Positions 24,159 through 35,488 of a stretch of 64,000 nucleotides of DNA are shown here, piece after piece; position 1 is the stretch's first letter, and each line of letters opens with the position of its first letter. The translations under genes were made by a program, and so were the position numbers. This stretch comes from Entomortierella parvispora (taxonomy: Eukaryota > Mortierellomycota > Mortierellomycetes > Mortierellales > Mortierellaceae). Where the stretch lies: positions 1,674,001 through 1,738,000 of the forward strand of contig OY752140.1 in assembly GCA_963573315.1 (NCBI GenBank). Reading direction: 5' to 3'. The notes below the pieces were generated by a model. That model saw only the letters and a list, made by a program, of their open reading frames with translations, searched no databases and was not told where the DNA came from.

Positions 24159-27100
24159 TTACTTGCGTCCTCCCCTGACACTGTTGCCAAGTCCATTGTT
24201 AAATTGGTTACGTCCTCCACGGCCACCGCGGGGGCCCATGGTGCGCTGCTGTTGCTGCTTTCCGGATGCCTGATCCTTAGCTCCGTTAGGTCCTACGTTT
24301 TTTAAGAAAAACAGATGATTTTGTCAGCATCAATGTAGTGCCTATATCCCTTCTATTACAAAAGTATCCCAGTCATAAAGTTGTCTAGAAACTCTCAAAC
24401 TTACCCTTCTTGGGACGCTCACCCTGCTGTGGAGTCTTGAGCTCCAACAACTTCTCGTTACCCTCAACGAATCCAGCGGCCTTGTCTGCGAAGGCAAGGG
24501 CCAAAGACTGAACCTGTGAGGGCTCTACGTGGTGGAGAACAACAACGTTGCTGACCTGATCGATGCTGGCAGACAGCTCCTCGTTCCAGACCATCTTGGA
24601 AACAATCGAGATCACAGACGCCAAAGGAAGATCGAACATCTTGGCGAGCTGCTCGAGACCGACAGAGGAGTAGTAAGAAGCATTTGTGAAAAGGTACGTG
24701 CGGAGACCCTCCTCCTGGATCTTGCGGCCCAACATCTCCTTGATCTTCTCGTTCTCGGGCATAAGCTCCCAGATCTTGATGGCGTTGATCAACTCGATCG
24801 ACTTCTGCCACTCACCGCTGGCCAGGGCCTTGGCGGCGCCCATGATGTGGTCACGGGTGTTCTCTGGTGGACCAGTGAAGACCTGGCGCGAGTTGTAGTC
24901 GAGCATGCGACGGAAGGGCTTGGAGATAACACGCTTACGGTTCTCTGGGTTGGCACCAGCAGAGGCCAAGTTAGGGATCTCGAGAAGCATGGAGCAGGTC
25001 AAGTAAGCACACTCGAGCAACTCGAGGTTGATGTGCATGTGGAAGGGGAGCTGGCGCTGACGCTCGAGTTTCTCCTGCTCGGGGGTAGCAGTGCCGTAAC
25101 GCTGAAGGGACAATCCCTGGGCCAACAACTCCTTCACACGACCGGTTCCAGAAATATCTTGCAAGCAGGCCTGAGCCTCCTTAATGCGACCCTCGCGGAA
25201 TGCGCAGAGACCCAACTGGACCATGGTGCGGTTGTGCAAAATCTGGGTGGTGATGTCAGCCTGGTGGATGGTCTCCTGCAAATGGGACATCAAGAGCATA
25301 TCACGGGCGACAAAGAAGCGGTTGTGGAGAGCATGGTGGTAAATATGGCAGAGCATGGCGCGAGTACGGAGGAGCGAGGAAGCGTTCTTGTACAAGTACA
25401 CGCAAAGATCGTGAATCAAGCTGGAAGAGTCCTGGCTGGGCTTGGCAACACTAGCGGGCAAAAGGCCAGCAGTGGCGGCCTCAACAGCCATGATAACAAC
25501 ATCGGGCTAAACAGAGCAATCAAAGAACATTTATCAACAATCGGCCGCAAAACAATCCCAGAGAAAGAATCAACTTGAGAGTGGGAAATGAGACTCACCT
25601 TGAAGTACAAGTGCTCCAAACGTCTCATGGTGGTGCGGCAGACAGCGTCAACCATCTGGAGACGAGTGAAGTATGCGTTGGAGCGGACAATGACGGTGTA
25701 CAGTCCGACCTCGTCCTTCAAGCGATCAACGTAGTCAGTGGTGTGAGGATCAATGTTCTGGAGAGACTTTGTGAACTCATCATCCAAGCGGTCAACAAAG
25801 GCGACCAAAGATCCTTGAATATAGAGAGTCTGTCCCTTCTCAGGGGTACGATCCTTGTCGCTCTCGTCCTCTTCGGGGACGTTCTCTATGACGGCGTAAT
25901 CCTGGTGAGCCTCCAAAATGGTCAACAAGGCATTCAAGTACTTGTCGGCGCTGGGAACATGAATCATGAATAAAGAAAAATGAAGTCAGCGTTGAGCATT
26001 AAATTGACGTTAAACAACGAGGGGGCAATGGCTGGGGACTTACCTCTTCCAGAGGGGAATGCTCATGTAGCCCGAAATGCCGGTGGCGAAGTCGAACTGG
26101 GCAGAGATCAAGCTCAAAAGAACACGGATCTTCTGGTAGGGCGAAGAGGCAATGAGCAAGAGTTTCTCCAAGATGCGAACCTGCTCCTCACGGTTGGTGT
26201 TCTTCTTTCCGCGAGCATCGGCAACCTCTCTCAACTTCTTGAAGAGGTTATCCTGAGTGTACTCGACAGTCTTTCCACCAGCTCCGACGGGGGTGAAGCC
26301 ATCATCGACAGCCTCATCCTCATCCTCAGACTCATCCTCAGACTCGACCACCTTCTTGGTCTTCTTGGCCTTGGGCTTGACCTCAACGACCTCTTCCTCG
26401 ACATCATAGTTCTCAGGGTCCTTCTCGTACTCCTGAATCTCCTTCTCGTAGAGGCGGTTGTTCTTCTTGACCTTTTGCTTCATCGAGTTCAAGGCCTTGG
26501 CGTTGGAGGCGTTCATCTTCTTCGAGGCAGACTTCTCCTTGTCCAAAGCAGTCTGGATCGCCTTCTCCAAGTCAGCAACAGCGGTGATGTAGAACTTTGG
26601 CACTCCAGTCTGAGCAATGATACCGGCCGACTTCTGAAGAGCCTTGTTGGCGCGGTCGAATTCTACAGGTACAGAGAGAGAAGCACACATGTCAGTGGCA
26701 TATCCAGATGGACGTCCATAATTAAAGGCCTACGGCGTCTGCGGCTCTGTCCTGCGATAGCCGGCATGTTTGCGCAACAGTTGTGAGGTGGAAGGAAGTC
26801 CCTGTCCCCTGCAGCTCTGATCTCGATGGGGGGTACAATGGAGATCAATCACCACCAATGTCCAGCAGGGTCTTTCTCAGGAAAAGACGGATCCAGATCC
26901 AGAATTAACTTTTTATGCAATCCATGCGAAGGGCGAGCGATCCTGCTGGTGTATGTTTTGATGACAGGGGTGATTGCTGTTGTACGCAGCAGTGTTGATC
27001 AGGCGTGTGGATAGAGATCATTACCATTCTGGACAGAGACCCAGTCGTTGATCTTTTGACCGTTGGCCATCAATGTCACGGCCTGCTCAATCTCCTCAAA

Positions 27101-27328
27101 GCGCTTGTCCTTTGCAGAGCGGACGACACGGACAGTGTCATCGTCGCTGTCAGAGTCCTCGAGGGGACCACCGAAGAGACGACCCTTCTTGGGCATATCG
27201 TCATCATCAGAGGAATCATCGGAATCGGAATCAGAGTGATCCTCAGACTCGGACTGGGAGATATCCTCAGAGAAGTCAGAGTCGGTTTCGTCAGAGTCGC
27301 TCTCTCCTGCGCGGAAGAAACGAGACAT
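24159..27328 (-). CDS. NIP1: Eukaryotic translation initiation factor 3 subunit c
   Basis: Core eIF3 subunit that bridges eIF1, eIF5 and the 40S ribosome. Five exons: 27328-27025, 26662-26044, 25950-25599, 25506-24405, 24292-24159 (836 aa; yeast Nip1 is 812). The N-terminus is MSRFFRAG followed by an Asp/Ser-rich acidic stretch, then DWVSVQNEFDRANKALQK across the first junction. A second acidic/Lys patch lies mid-protein. The C-terminal half has helical repeats and a PCI domain (RTYLFTNASYYSSVGLEQLA, FDLPLASVISIVSKMVWNEEL). The last exon encodes a Gln-rich, Arg-Gly-Gly tail (GPRGGRGGRNQ), as in other eIF3c proteins; without that exon the tail would be lost. Converges on the GABA transaminase gene with about 240 bp between stops. 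Confidence 0.95.
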
Positions 27329-27746
27329 GATGTGCTATGTGGTGGAAGAAAGAAGGGGGCGAGGGGGCAAAGGGTCGTTGGGATGGCTGGATGGATGGAT
27401 CGCGAGCTGTCCTTGATGTGCGTGCAGAGGGAGAGAGGGGGGAGGGAGCTTCGACTGCGACTGCGACTGCGATGATGCTGGGAGCGAGGAGGAAGCAAAA
27501 AGAAGGATGTCAAGGCACCGATGGCTCTTTGAGTGATTGAATGAATGGCGGCTGCTGGGGGTGAGGACGAGGCTGAGGCTTGCACGGCGTGGAAGCCAGC
27601 TGGCGATCTCCAAACAATAATAATAAAAAATACAAAAAAAAAATCTGGTGACGTAGACACTATATCCTGGCAAGGTTTGCTTGGAAATAAAGGACGGGAC
27701 AACGCGCTTTTTATATGTTCTTGAGACTTGGAGAAAGATGATCCAA
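27329..27746. other. eIF3c upstream region
   Basis: About 420 bp between the eIF3c start and the DUF7137 gene stop (both minus). Purine-rich on the plus strand near 27420-27500 and A/T-rich at 27615-27645. No gene is seen. Confidence 0.5.
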
Positions 27747-28774
27747 CTACAGATACGAGAGCACCAGCCAGGTGCTAGATAGCAACACCGCCACAGCAGG
27801 CACCGCAGACAGCACCGTCGTCATTGCCGCGTTTGTGACTTTGGAAAATGAGCATGTGGCACACTCTGGGGCTATTATACCAATGCACAAAGATCAGTTA
27901 GATACGAGGCTGCGTGAAGAAAAAACATTGACGCTTGCTTTGACACCGAGTAATAACGAGCAATAACCCGAAAACGTCGTGCTTACGATTCATCTGATTT
28001 CCTGGAGTATAGGGCTGGGGGATGTATAGTCCAAACTTAAGGCCAGTGAACGTGCTCAAGTAGCCACCTTCAGGTAAACGACCATACAGCCCTACGGCCC
28101 CGTCAAAGATTCGAAGGGTATAAAGAGCCGTCAGTAAAGGATTCGTGATATTACTTTTTTGTTGTTGTGCGGTCCAGGTGTAGTTCAACAAATTGCCCGG
28201 CAATCCCTGGCCAATGGTCACGACGGTGTTGTCAGCCGTGTAGGCCTGGATGGTCAGGTTGGTTGGAGGGAGCAAGAGGTAGGCGTCGTAATGCCATGAA
28301 AAGCTAATATCAACTCCAATAGCGAAAAGGGGGGGGTTCACAGAGTTCGCCTTTGGCTCATCCATGATCAACGTCCCAAGAGGGTCCATGGGGGAAAGAG
28401 AAACTGACGGACGTGGTGGCACAGTGCCAGTGGCAGTCCCGACGGTCGTTCCAGTCGCCGTTCCTACAGCGGTCCCTGTCGGCAGCACGCTTGTTCCTGT
28501 GGCTGTACCGCTGGCAGTGGCTGCAACCCCTCCCGTGGTCCCTGCAAAACAAAAGGGGAGAAGGCAGGTTAGACAAGGTCCTTGGGATGAAAGGAAAAAG
28601 GAGACGACTCTCTCTTGTTGTTCATGGCCTTGACTCTCCTTGCTACTCGACTCTCACTCTACCTTGACCCTGAACAAGAACATTCGAGAGGCAGAGGAGA
28701 CCCAGGAATGCAATGGCAAAGGACCGTTGCAGGGCTCTCCAAGCCTGCTGAGATGAATTGGAGCAACAGTGCAT
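27747..28774 (-). CDS. DUF7137-type fungal surface protein, predicted GPI- or TM-anchored
   Basis: Three exons: 28774-28663, 28541-27987, 27871-27747 (263 aa). Exon 1 gives a signal peptide (hydrophobic core AIAFLGLLCLSNVLVQG). This is followed by a Gly/Thr/Ala repeat linker (TGTAVGTATGT-like), a beta-rich domain with DPLGTLIMDEP, DISFSWHYDAYL, NLTIQAYT, LTALYTLRIFD, GYLSTFTGLKFGLYIPQPYTP, and a short Cys-x2-Cys segment before a hydrophobic C-terminus (TVLSAVPAVAVLLSSTWLVLSYL, 23 residues; given as positions 241-263). The central domain resembles fungal DUF7137 proteins. The tail fits a GPI-attachment signal or a single TM anchor. The short last exon is too small to be seen as an ORF; its phase and sense support it. 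Confidence 0.78.
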
Positions 28775-29282
28775 GGTTTCACACAGATCTGATTCAGGTG
28801 GCGGCTGGCTGCTTTCTTGATGACCTTTTACGTAGAAGAAGAAAAGACCAGCAAGAGAAATGCGGGAGTCGAAGTGCAACAGAATCCAAACTGGAGGATC
28901 GACGAATGGATGGATGGATGGATGGATGGATGGATGGGTGGATAGACTGATTGAATGAATGAATGAATGAATGAAGGGATGCAAGAGGAGGATTTGCAGA
29001 CGTGCCTGCAGTGGTGGTCGTTGGGCACAGGGTATCAGCCTAAAATTGACATGTTATTTTTAGCGCTCTTCTCCCATCCTCCGGATCATCTCTGCTATTT
29101 TATCTCTGTTTCGTCTGCTGGAGCACAATCGCACTTCTCCTTGCATCCCACACCCATCCCCGCCTAGTCGTCTAGGCGACGCCCAACCCTGTTCAACTCT
29201 TCACTCTACCTCCCTCGGCACACAACCATAGAATGTGGAAATATTATTGGACCAATTGGATAAAGAATGCACAAATGAATCT
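28775..29282. repeat. (ATGG)n and (TGAA)n tetranucleotide microsatellites in the DUF7137 upstream region
   Basis: Within this 508-bp gene-free stretch, about eight ATGG units lie at roughly 28906-28937 and about six TGAA units at 28951-28974. They fall 130-200 bp upstream of the DUF7137 start. The remaining bases show nothing recognisable. Confidence 0.8.
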
Positions 29283-29714
29283 CTACTTTGTGGGCAAAAC
29301 TGGCTCAGCTCCTGCGCTGTGAAGGTCATAGCCACAATAACGGTCGCCAAACTCTTCAAAGGCTGTCGCCTCCGATCTTCCTGGACTTGAATCAGCGTGA
29401 GACTGGGCTTGAGCCCGGGTGTCTGCTGCCGCTGCGTTTGCAGCGGATCCCTGTGAAGCGTGGTTGCGGTCTCCGATGTGACGGTTGGGATCCGCGTGGA
29501 AGGTCATGGGCGGAATGGCATGGGCTCCAACAACACCAGCCTCAGCAGCGTACGCATTGTCGTGCTGGTTCTCTGCCCCTCCATATTGGTGATGCGTATT
29601 CGAACTGGCTCCGGTTTTGTGATCGTGATGGTGACCAGAGAAAGTGTCTTTGATCTTCTCCAAGAAGCTGCTTTTGTGAGGAGGGACGTTGTTGTTTGAC
29701 TGTTGCCCGGACAT
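29283..29714 (-). CDS. Small His/Asn-rich hydrophilic protein, unrecognised
   Basis: Single-exon 143-aa ORF. It begins MSGQQSNNNVPPHKSSFLEK, has a short amphipathic helix (FLEKIKDTF) next to a GHHHDHK cluster, and is otherwise rich in Ala, His, Asn, Gln and Gly. It has almost no hydrophobic core and no signal peptide or TM. Composition resembles stress- or starvation-induced hydrophilic proteins of fungi, but I do not recognise a family. A TATA-like element 70 bp upstream (29785-29794, minus) supports it being a real, possibly inducible gene. Confidence 0.65.
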   Translation of the reverse strand: MSGQQSNNNVPPHKSSFLEKIKDTFSGHHHDHKTGASSNTHHQYGGAENQHDNAYAAEAGVVGAHAIPPMTFHADPNRHIGDRNHASQGSAANAAAADTRAQAQSHADSSPGRSEATAFEEFGDRYCGYDLHSAGAEPVLPTK

Positions 29715-29784
29715 ATTGAGAGTATGGGGATGTGGTGGTATGAGTTATTGTGAGTAAAGATGACGAGAACTTGTGAAGTTCGAC

Positions 29785-29794
29785 TTTTTTTATA
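29785..29794 (-). promoter_or_regulatory. TATA-like element of the 143-aa gene
   Basis: Reads TATAAAAAAA on the minus strand, about 70 bp upstream of ATG 29714. Confidence 0.45.
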
Positions 29795-30237
29795 CTGTGG
29801 ATCCGTGCCACTCGAACTGTTTCACTATGATAACACACACCATTTAGTCATGGACGAGACATTGACCCACTTTCAAATTGTATCAAACGGCGTGCTTTGG
29901 CCTTCAAAGGGCAAACCGTCATTGCAACTGGAGTTTCAGTACCCACGAAGCGACGCGGCCGCACGAGTGCCCTTATCCGGCCCAATAAAGTGGATTTCAG
30001 GCGGTGAGAAGGGGGCAACTTCGAATGGAAATAATCACACGTGATATTTCCACGTGACCAATTCACGGTCAAGCTGTGAATCAGATGTCTGTGCTCTTAC
30101 CAATCAAACTGAGCTTGATGTTGCGTGGTTCACCTCCTGCTGCTCTGTCCAATGAGGTTGTGTTAGTTAATTCACAATCTGAGCTTGATGCTGTGTCCTA
30201 GGAGATTCGTGAAAAAACACAAGTCGTAATAGTAGGA

Positions 30238-30331
30238 GTCAGTGTAATCAAGTGCATGCATCTCCGAAGTCGGTAGGAACGCGTATCATTCGACTGCAAA
30301 GGTCTCCAGCAAGAATCAGGAGTTTTGAACG
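30238..30331 (+). repeat. Dispersed repeat copy A (related to 38971-39063)
   Basis: Aligns by eye over about 94 bp with the segment at 38971, in the same orientation, at roughly three-quarters identity. Shared blocks include AACGCGTAT, GGTCTCCAGC and GTTTTGAACGA. Confidence 0.7.
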
Positions 30332-31870
30332 ATTTTGAAAACGCGTTCTTATTCATGAAGAGTTGTAAATGTACGCGGCTGGACGCAATTGAGCAAAGCG
30401 GTGATTTTGAATGCACAACTTATGCAAAACATGTCGACCAGGAATGACTTTTTACCCGCTTGCCCTCAAACTTCGTGAACAAATGTAGTTTTCAATTCTC
30501 TATCGAACCATGTCAAAATCATCTACAGTTAACTATCAAGAAATGTCAAGGGCGGCCCTGAAAGGTCACCATGTTGACAAAATCGACACCTTTTCCTCAC
30601 TTCTCCATCCAGAGCTCGATGACTATACAGTGGAATCTTTTGAAAATGCTAGGAGCTGTTACAGTGCATCAGTACAAGAGGCTGTTTCATTCTCATGTCA
30701 ATATCTCTTCTCTGGAGTTAACCACACCATGTTTTCTGAACAGCTAAGCACTATGAAAAAATGATTTTTGCCACCCAGAAAATTTGAAATCTTCGTCCCG
30801 GTACGAATTCTTGACGGATTTTTATTTTTAAAGTCTCCAAATATTCCCAGTGATCATGTCTATAACTCTTGTTATTAGCATATCCATCAGCATCCACTGT
30901 AGCATCGGCAATTGATCTGGAAAGATATTGTCTTCATGTTGTTGGACTTCGTGGTAAAAAAAAGACGAAATCAGGGATGGCGGCCATCCATTGGCCAAAA
31001 CCTTAAAGCTCACATTTTTTTTGGTGACTCAGGACCAGCGGACATCGGCGTTCTGGCGAAGTTCCCAAGTTCCCAGGTTGTTCTCTCTCATTTGTGCAGC
31101 ACACAGCACATCAAACATGTCTTCTTCCAACTGCGAGCAAAGAGATATTGTCATTGTCCACAACATAATGGTATCAATTACGGGAATATTCAATATTTTA
31201 TTTACACGATTTCAGAGCAATACGAGACGGGATGTCAGCAACCAGGCACAAAAATAAAGTAGGCAAACAGTCGCCGTTGCAACTGTCTTTTGCCATTTGC
31301 GAATAGTTCATACTATACATTGCCTACAGCATGTGTCTACTACCTTGAAAGAGTCCTAAGGAATACTATCGACATTACCTGTCCATTATGCACACTGAAG
31401 CCTCTTGTTGTTACGTGAATAAACAGACTAATAAGAAAAAAAAAGGTTCGTTGAGGTTAGAGCCTGAACATAAGAAAGATGCACAGACGGCATGTGATTG
31501 CTTACAGGCTGATCGCAGTAGGGGGGCGAATGGGGGAACAGAGGGCAGCAGATGGGAGGTACAGAGGGCAGCAAATGGGAGGTACAGAGGACAGTGATGG
31601 AGGTGCAGGAGGTGAAGGATGAGAAAGGAAAGGTGGGAGGAGGAGAGTCGTCAAAAGAATCAGTTGTGTAAGCATCGGTTGTGAACCACTTTTCAATGAC
31701 GTCTCTGTATTTTAAGCTTGAATTCGAGTGGGCTGGATAAGGGATCCCCGGCCGCACCAAGTCACGTGATCTAGATCGCTCGATTTGGTGGCGCTCCAAG
31801 GGTTTAAAGGCATTGACAAAACAGAAAAAACTGTGCACATCCAATGGCCCATGGGGTATATGGATAGCTA

Positions 31871-31941
31871 GCAGGATTAGCTCAGCGGTAGAGCAGCCGA
31901 CTGCAGATCGGCAGGTCTCCGGTTCAAACCCGGAATTCTGC
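31871..31941 (+). tRNA. tRNA-Cys (anticodon GCA)
   Basis: 71 nt, intronless. The acceptor arms GCAGGAT/ATTCTGC pair with one G-U. The D-arm holds the A box (TAGCTCAGCGGTAGAGC). The anticodon arm GCCGA-CTGCAGA-TCGGC gives GCA, and the B box is GGTTCAAACCC. A T-run (TTTTT) follows directly as Pol III terminator. Confidence 0.93.
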
Positions 31942-32042
31942 TTTTTGCTTCGTTATGTAAGGAGCCGACCTGGTGTCAATCATTTTGCCCTGTTTTTGGA
32001 TTGATTGACAAGACTTTCAGAGAGACGCCAGTAGTGTTTTAT

Positions 32043-32541
32043 CGGTTTAACTATTTGTCAACCGGGGTTGACATACAATGGGTGTCAACCCCCCGCACAA
32101 AACCCATGTAATTTTTTAAAGTCATCTATTTTCCTCCAGAGACTTTCTGCGCGGCCAGGATTGCTGTTAGAAGAAGAAGAAGACGCCGCGAGGACACTGC
32201 ATTCCCTGGGTATCAAATGCAATTTTTTGGGGTGCAATTGGAACACAATTTTATATGGACTTTGTGCGGGAAAATAATAAATTAGAAATTTGATATTTTT
32301 GCATGGGTTTTGTGCAGGAAGAAAAAAACTTGACACCCAATTACCTCCAAAACGTAGTGAAGGACATTTGAAAAAAAAAGTGCTCAGGTAGTTGAAATGC
32401 CTTTATCTTCCCGTCTGGAGTCGATGCTGGCCTCTTGGAGGCCTTGGAAAGAAGACAGAAGAGATAAAAAATTTACATGGACTTTGTGCGGGGAGCTGAC
32501 ACCCATTATATGTCAACCGGGGTTGACAAATAGTTAAACCG
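32043..32541. mobile_element. 499-bp non-autonomous TIR element (MITE) with 9-bp target duplication
   Basis: Terminal inverted repeats of about 55 bp begin CGGTTTAACTATTTGTCAAC at both ends (second copy in reverse complement, ending at 32541), with a few mismatches further in. The element is flanked by a perfect 9-bp direct repeat GTGTTTTAT (32034-32042 and 32542-32550), the expected target-site duplication. Each TIR contains GTCAACC/GGTTGAC half-palindromes and a TGTGCGGG-type motif also present internally. There is no transposase ORF. A 9-bp duplication fits Mutator-like (MULE) elements; an 8-bp reading (hAT) is less likely because the ninth base also matches. It lies between tRNA-Cys and the 3' end of the RhoGAP gene. 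Confidence 0.88.
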
Positions 32542-32614
32542 GTGTTTTATTTCTCGTTTTAGTGTCTAAGCTCCAATCGCTTTTCGGGGAAGAGACCATG
32601 TTCTAGTAAAGAGG

Positions 32615-34251
32615 CTATATCGACTCTATTCCATCGCTGTCTCGAGGACAGAAATTAAGGCCTGTTCCTCGGCATTCGCGGATCATCTGCTCGATCGCGA
32701 GTCTCTTCTCCTCTTTCTTGCGATTCAGTTCATCGTTGGTGTCTTGTGCTTCGGGGCTTTGTTTTGGAGACGAGCTCGAGGACCTGTTTTTAAACCGGAA
32801 TTGAAACAATTCCTGTTGCCGCTCCTCGACGGTTGGTTGACGGGATTGTTGATGCGACCGCTCATGGCCATATTGTCTCTGATGAAATTGCTGTTGCTGT
32901 TGGTGAATCTGTTGTTGACGACTGACCCAGCTTCCATTGCTGCCTCGAACGTAACCTGAGCCCTGATTATGAGATTTTTGAGGGCCTCTCAAGTGCTCCA
33001 AGGCTGCAGGACCCTTGGAACCGGAATTTCGGCAATGCGGACTCAGCTGTCGTGCCTCCTCGGATGCAGCTGCACGAATGGATTCTGACAGGGTTGTCGA
33101 CACATTTTGAACCATGCCATAGCGAGACATGCCGTTGTAGATAGAGGGTGTATCGTTTACAGGCGAATCAACGTTTTCGGTGTAGATACGTAGCTGGGGC
33201 ACACTTTGGAAGACTTTTTGTTGGTGATTTTGGCCCAAATACTGCCGTTCATCATCCGTGTCATAATTAGAGCCATACATCCCGGACCCATGGATTGCTG
33301 CTGTGGACCCGAGCCATCTGTTTACCTGACCCCGCGAAGAGACGGCCGATAAGGATGCTCCTGGAGAGAACCCCGAAGGTACGGCGGACACCAAATTTTG
33401 TTCATAATCCCAATCCTCAGAACCCAGGACTTCTCTCCGATAACCACCCAAGAGAACGTAAAACATTTTGGAGCATCGCTTAATATCGTTCACGAGTGAA
33501 ACGCCCCAGCCGAATGAGTAAGCCTGATGTGGTGTGTGCTGGAGAATGGTGGCGTGTTGGGTCGCAAAGATATGAGGGCCAAGGATGGACGCAAGCATAT
33601 CTGGCTTGACGCGATTGAAGCTGGATCTGTTCAGAATCGCCAGTGACAAATTCAACAGCTCCATCAACAGAGCCCTGTTCACAGCAGGGAAATTTGGATG
33701 GTTCAAAAGCGAGTTGACAGTGTTGATTTTGTTTAGGCTTTGGGTACTTGAGTTAGGTGTTGACACTCCAGACGCACTCGTAAATCCACCACCGGCTGTG
33801 GACCCAACCAATTGAGAAAAAATGATGAAAGTAAAAAGAGTCAGTAAAGCCTCTAGCGGTTTACAAAAGGATATTCGATCGCCTCCTGAAGGCAAAAGTA
33901 CTTGCCTGAAGTCAAGTCTTCTTGTATCTCCATTGGTACGATCGCCTCACGCAGATTCTTGAGAACAGCCAGCATGACGCCAGCCACGGTATCAATCCTT
34001 GTGCACTTCAATGAGAACAAGTCCCGTCGTTCTGGGTCAGCCAAGAGTGTGAGGATGGCTGCAACCACGGATGGTGAATAGGGGTTCTTAAGGATGAAGG
34101 GTCGATTGAGGCCACGTTCCATGATCTCATCCACACAAGCGACCACAATCCGGTAAACGAATTCGATAGGGAGTGAGCATTGGTTGAAATCCTGCTTCAT
34201 ACTCTCTAATTCACGGTTGACGGCTAGCCGCTTATTCACGAGTCGAAACAT
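32615..34251 (-). CDS. Divergent RhoGAP-domain protein
   Basis: Two exons: 34251-33906 and 33795-32615 (508 aa). Residues ~27-260 follow the RhoGAP helical plan: LPIEFVYRIVVACVDEIMER, a counting segment AAILTLLADPERRDL, VAGVMLAVLKNLREAIVP, and NFPAVNRALLMELLNLSLAI, then NRVKPDMLASILGPHIFA. The position of the catalytic arginine finger (usually FRxSG) reads ILKNPYS, so GAP activity is doubtful. A Ser/Gly/Thr insertion sits at the exon junction inside the domain. The C-terminal half is disordered, with a Gln/His-rich stretch and a basic coiled segment near the end. The intron has a GC donor in perfect context (CAG|GCAAGT); no GT donor gives a matching phase. A MITE sits 65 bp beyond the stop. 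Confidence 0.8.
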
Positions 34252-35488
34252 GGCGCAAGAAATGTAGCTTCTCTGGACGTAGAGAAGAGAAGCGAAAGAG
34301 AGGATGAGAGATCAATGGATATTGAGAGTTGATCGCGACAGATATGTGAGAGTTAGCCGAGAGAAAGAGGAAAGGTGCACGATGAATTGCCGTAAATGAA
34401 CAAGAACCGTCTGGACCAGGAGGCGGGTAAGTCTCAAGCCGCCTGTTTTCTCATTACATTGACTGTTGACGGGCTAGGAGGATTCGAATCACTCATAGTC
34501 CAAATTGCAACAACACGGAAATGGTCACTTTACGTACTATACCTGTCACTGCGCATATCGCTCAATGAATCTGGCACACAGCCCCCAGGATTGCCAGAAG
34601 AACAGCCGGTGTGCAAGTTTGCGAGCACAAGGCAGTGGCGGCCCCTGACGCGCCTGTTTCACGTCGTCAATCCACACCCGTTGGGGAATGACGTTGTTCA
34701 TTTGCCCCTGTCTGGTGGACATCCCCCTCCACCCCTACAACTGCCTCACCAGCCAACTGCGTCTCCTGCGTACATTATTGTGTCTCCTCGCACTGGGGCA
34801 AAGGCGCGTCTTTTTTTGTTGCTGGTCACCAGGAGGGCTAGATTGGAATCGCAGCTCAACAGTGGACACTAGGGGCAGTGCGCAAAACTTCACCTGGGTG
34901 TGTTCGCACCCACACGAACAAACACATTGTTTCGATCTGTCCTGAAAGCGGCATGAACAGCCGAACCACTCCTACATGGTTAACAAAACAAAACAAAATA
35001 CAAGAAGAGAGGAAAAAAAGGAGGAATACATTCCACTGTGTGCTGAAGAAATGTGCCAGGAGATGACCCCACCCGCGCCTGGTGGGTCAAGGTGGGCACA
35101 AGAGGGTCTACCACTCACTTCGACTGACAACAGCCAGCCAGGGCGTCTACACCTGTTTTTTCCCCTCTTGCTTCTGCGTTTTTCCTTTTCTCGCTTTCGC
35201 GCCCTTTCCCTTGACAGAAAGACCCCCCCCCCCCCCTACACCCCACTAATCTCCTTTTCGATCCCCCCACTGAACCTTCTCCATTGACTTCCTCCCCTCT
35301 CCTTAGTACCTGCCACCCGTCCCCAGTTGCATCCATACCGACACCTCTTATCTTTCTTCATTACCCTCTACCTTGTCCGCTTGCATCGACTATACGACCA
35401 CTCGACCTGAGCCATCCTTGGCACAAAGTGTCACTTACTCAGTGGACCCAACCCCTCCTTCTCCAGCATTTGCAATCAGGGGTCCATA
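34252..35488. other. Divergent intergenic region, RhoGAP / Frizzled-like genes
   Basis: About 1.2 kb. It contains a poly-C run at about 35223-35236 and a pyrimidine-rich leader for the following plus-strand gene. No tRNA or coding segment is recognised. Confidence 0.5.

Larger units (their letters stand above)
29715..31870. other. 2.1-kb AT-richer region with decayed repeat sequence
   Basis: Contains no supportable gene. It includes two partial copies of a segment around CTGAGCTTGATG (about 30108 and 30178) and a stretch at 30238-30331 homologous to 38971-39063. An 84-codon ORF (30513-30764) has ordinary residue composition but no recognised family. The texture suggests remnants of mobile elements. 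Confidence 0.5.

Noticed and set aside
30513-30764. 84-codon plus ORF in the repeat-like region
   Set aside because: No recognisable domain, promoter or neighbouring exon; retained only as part of the region description.
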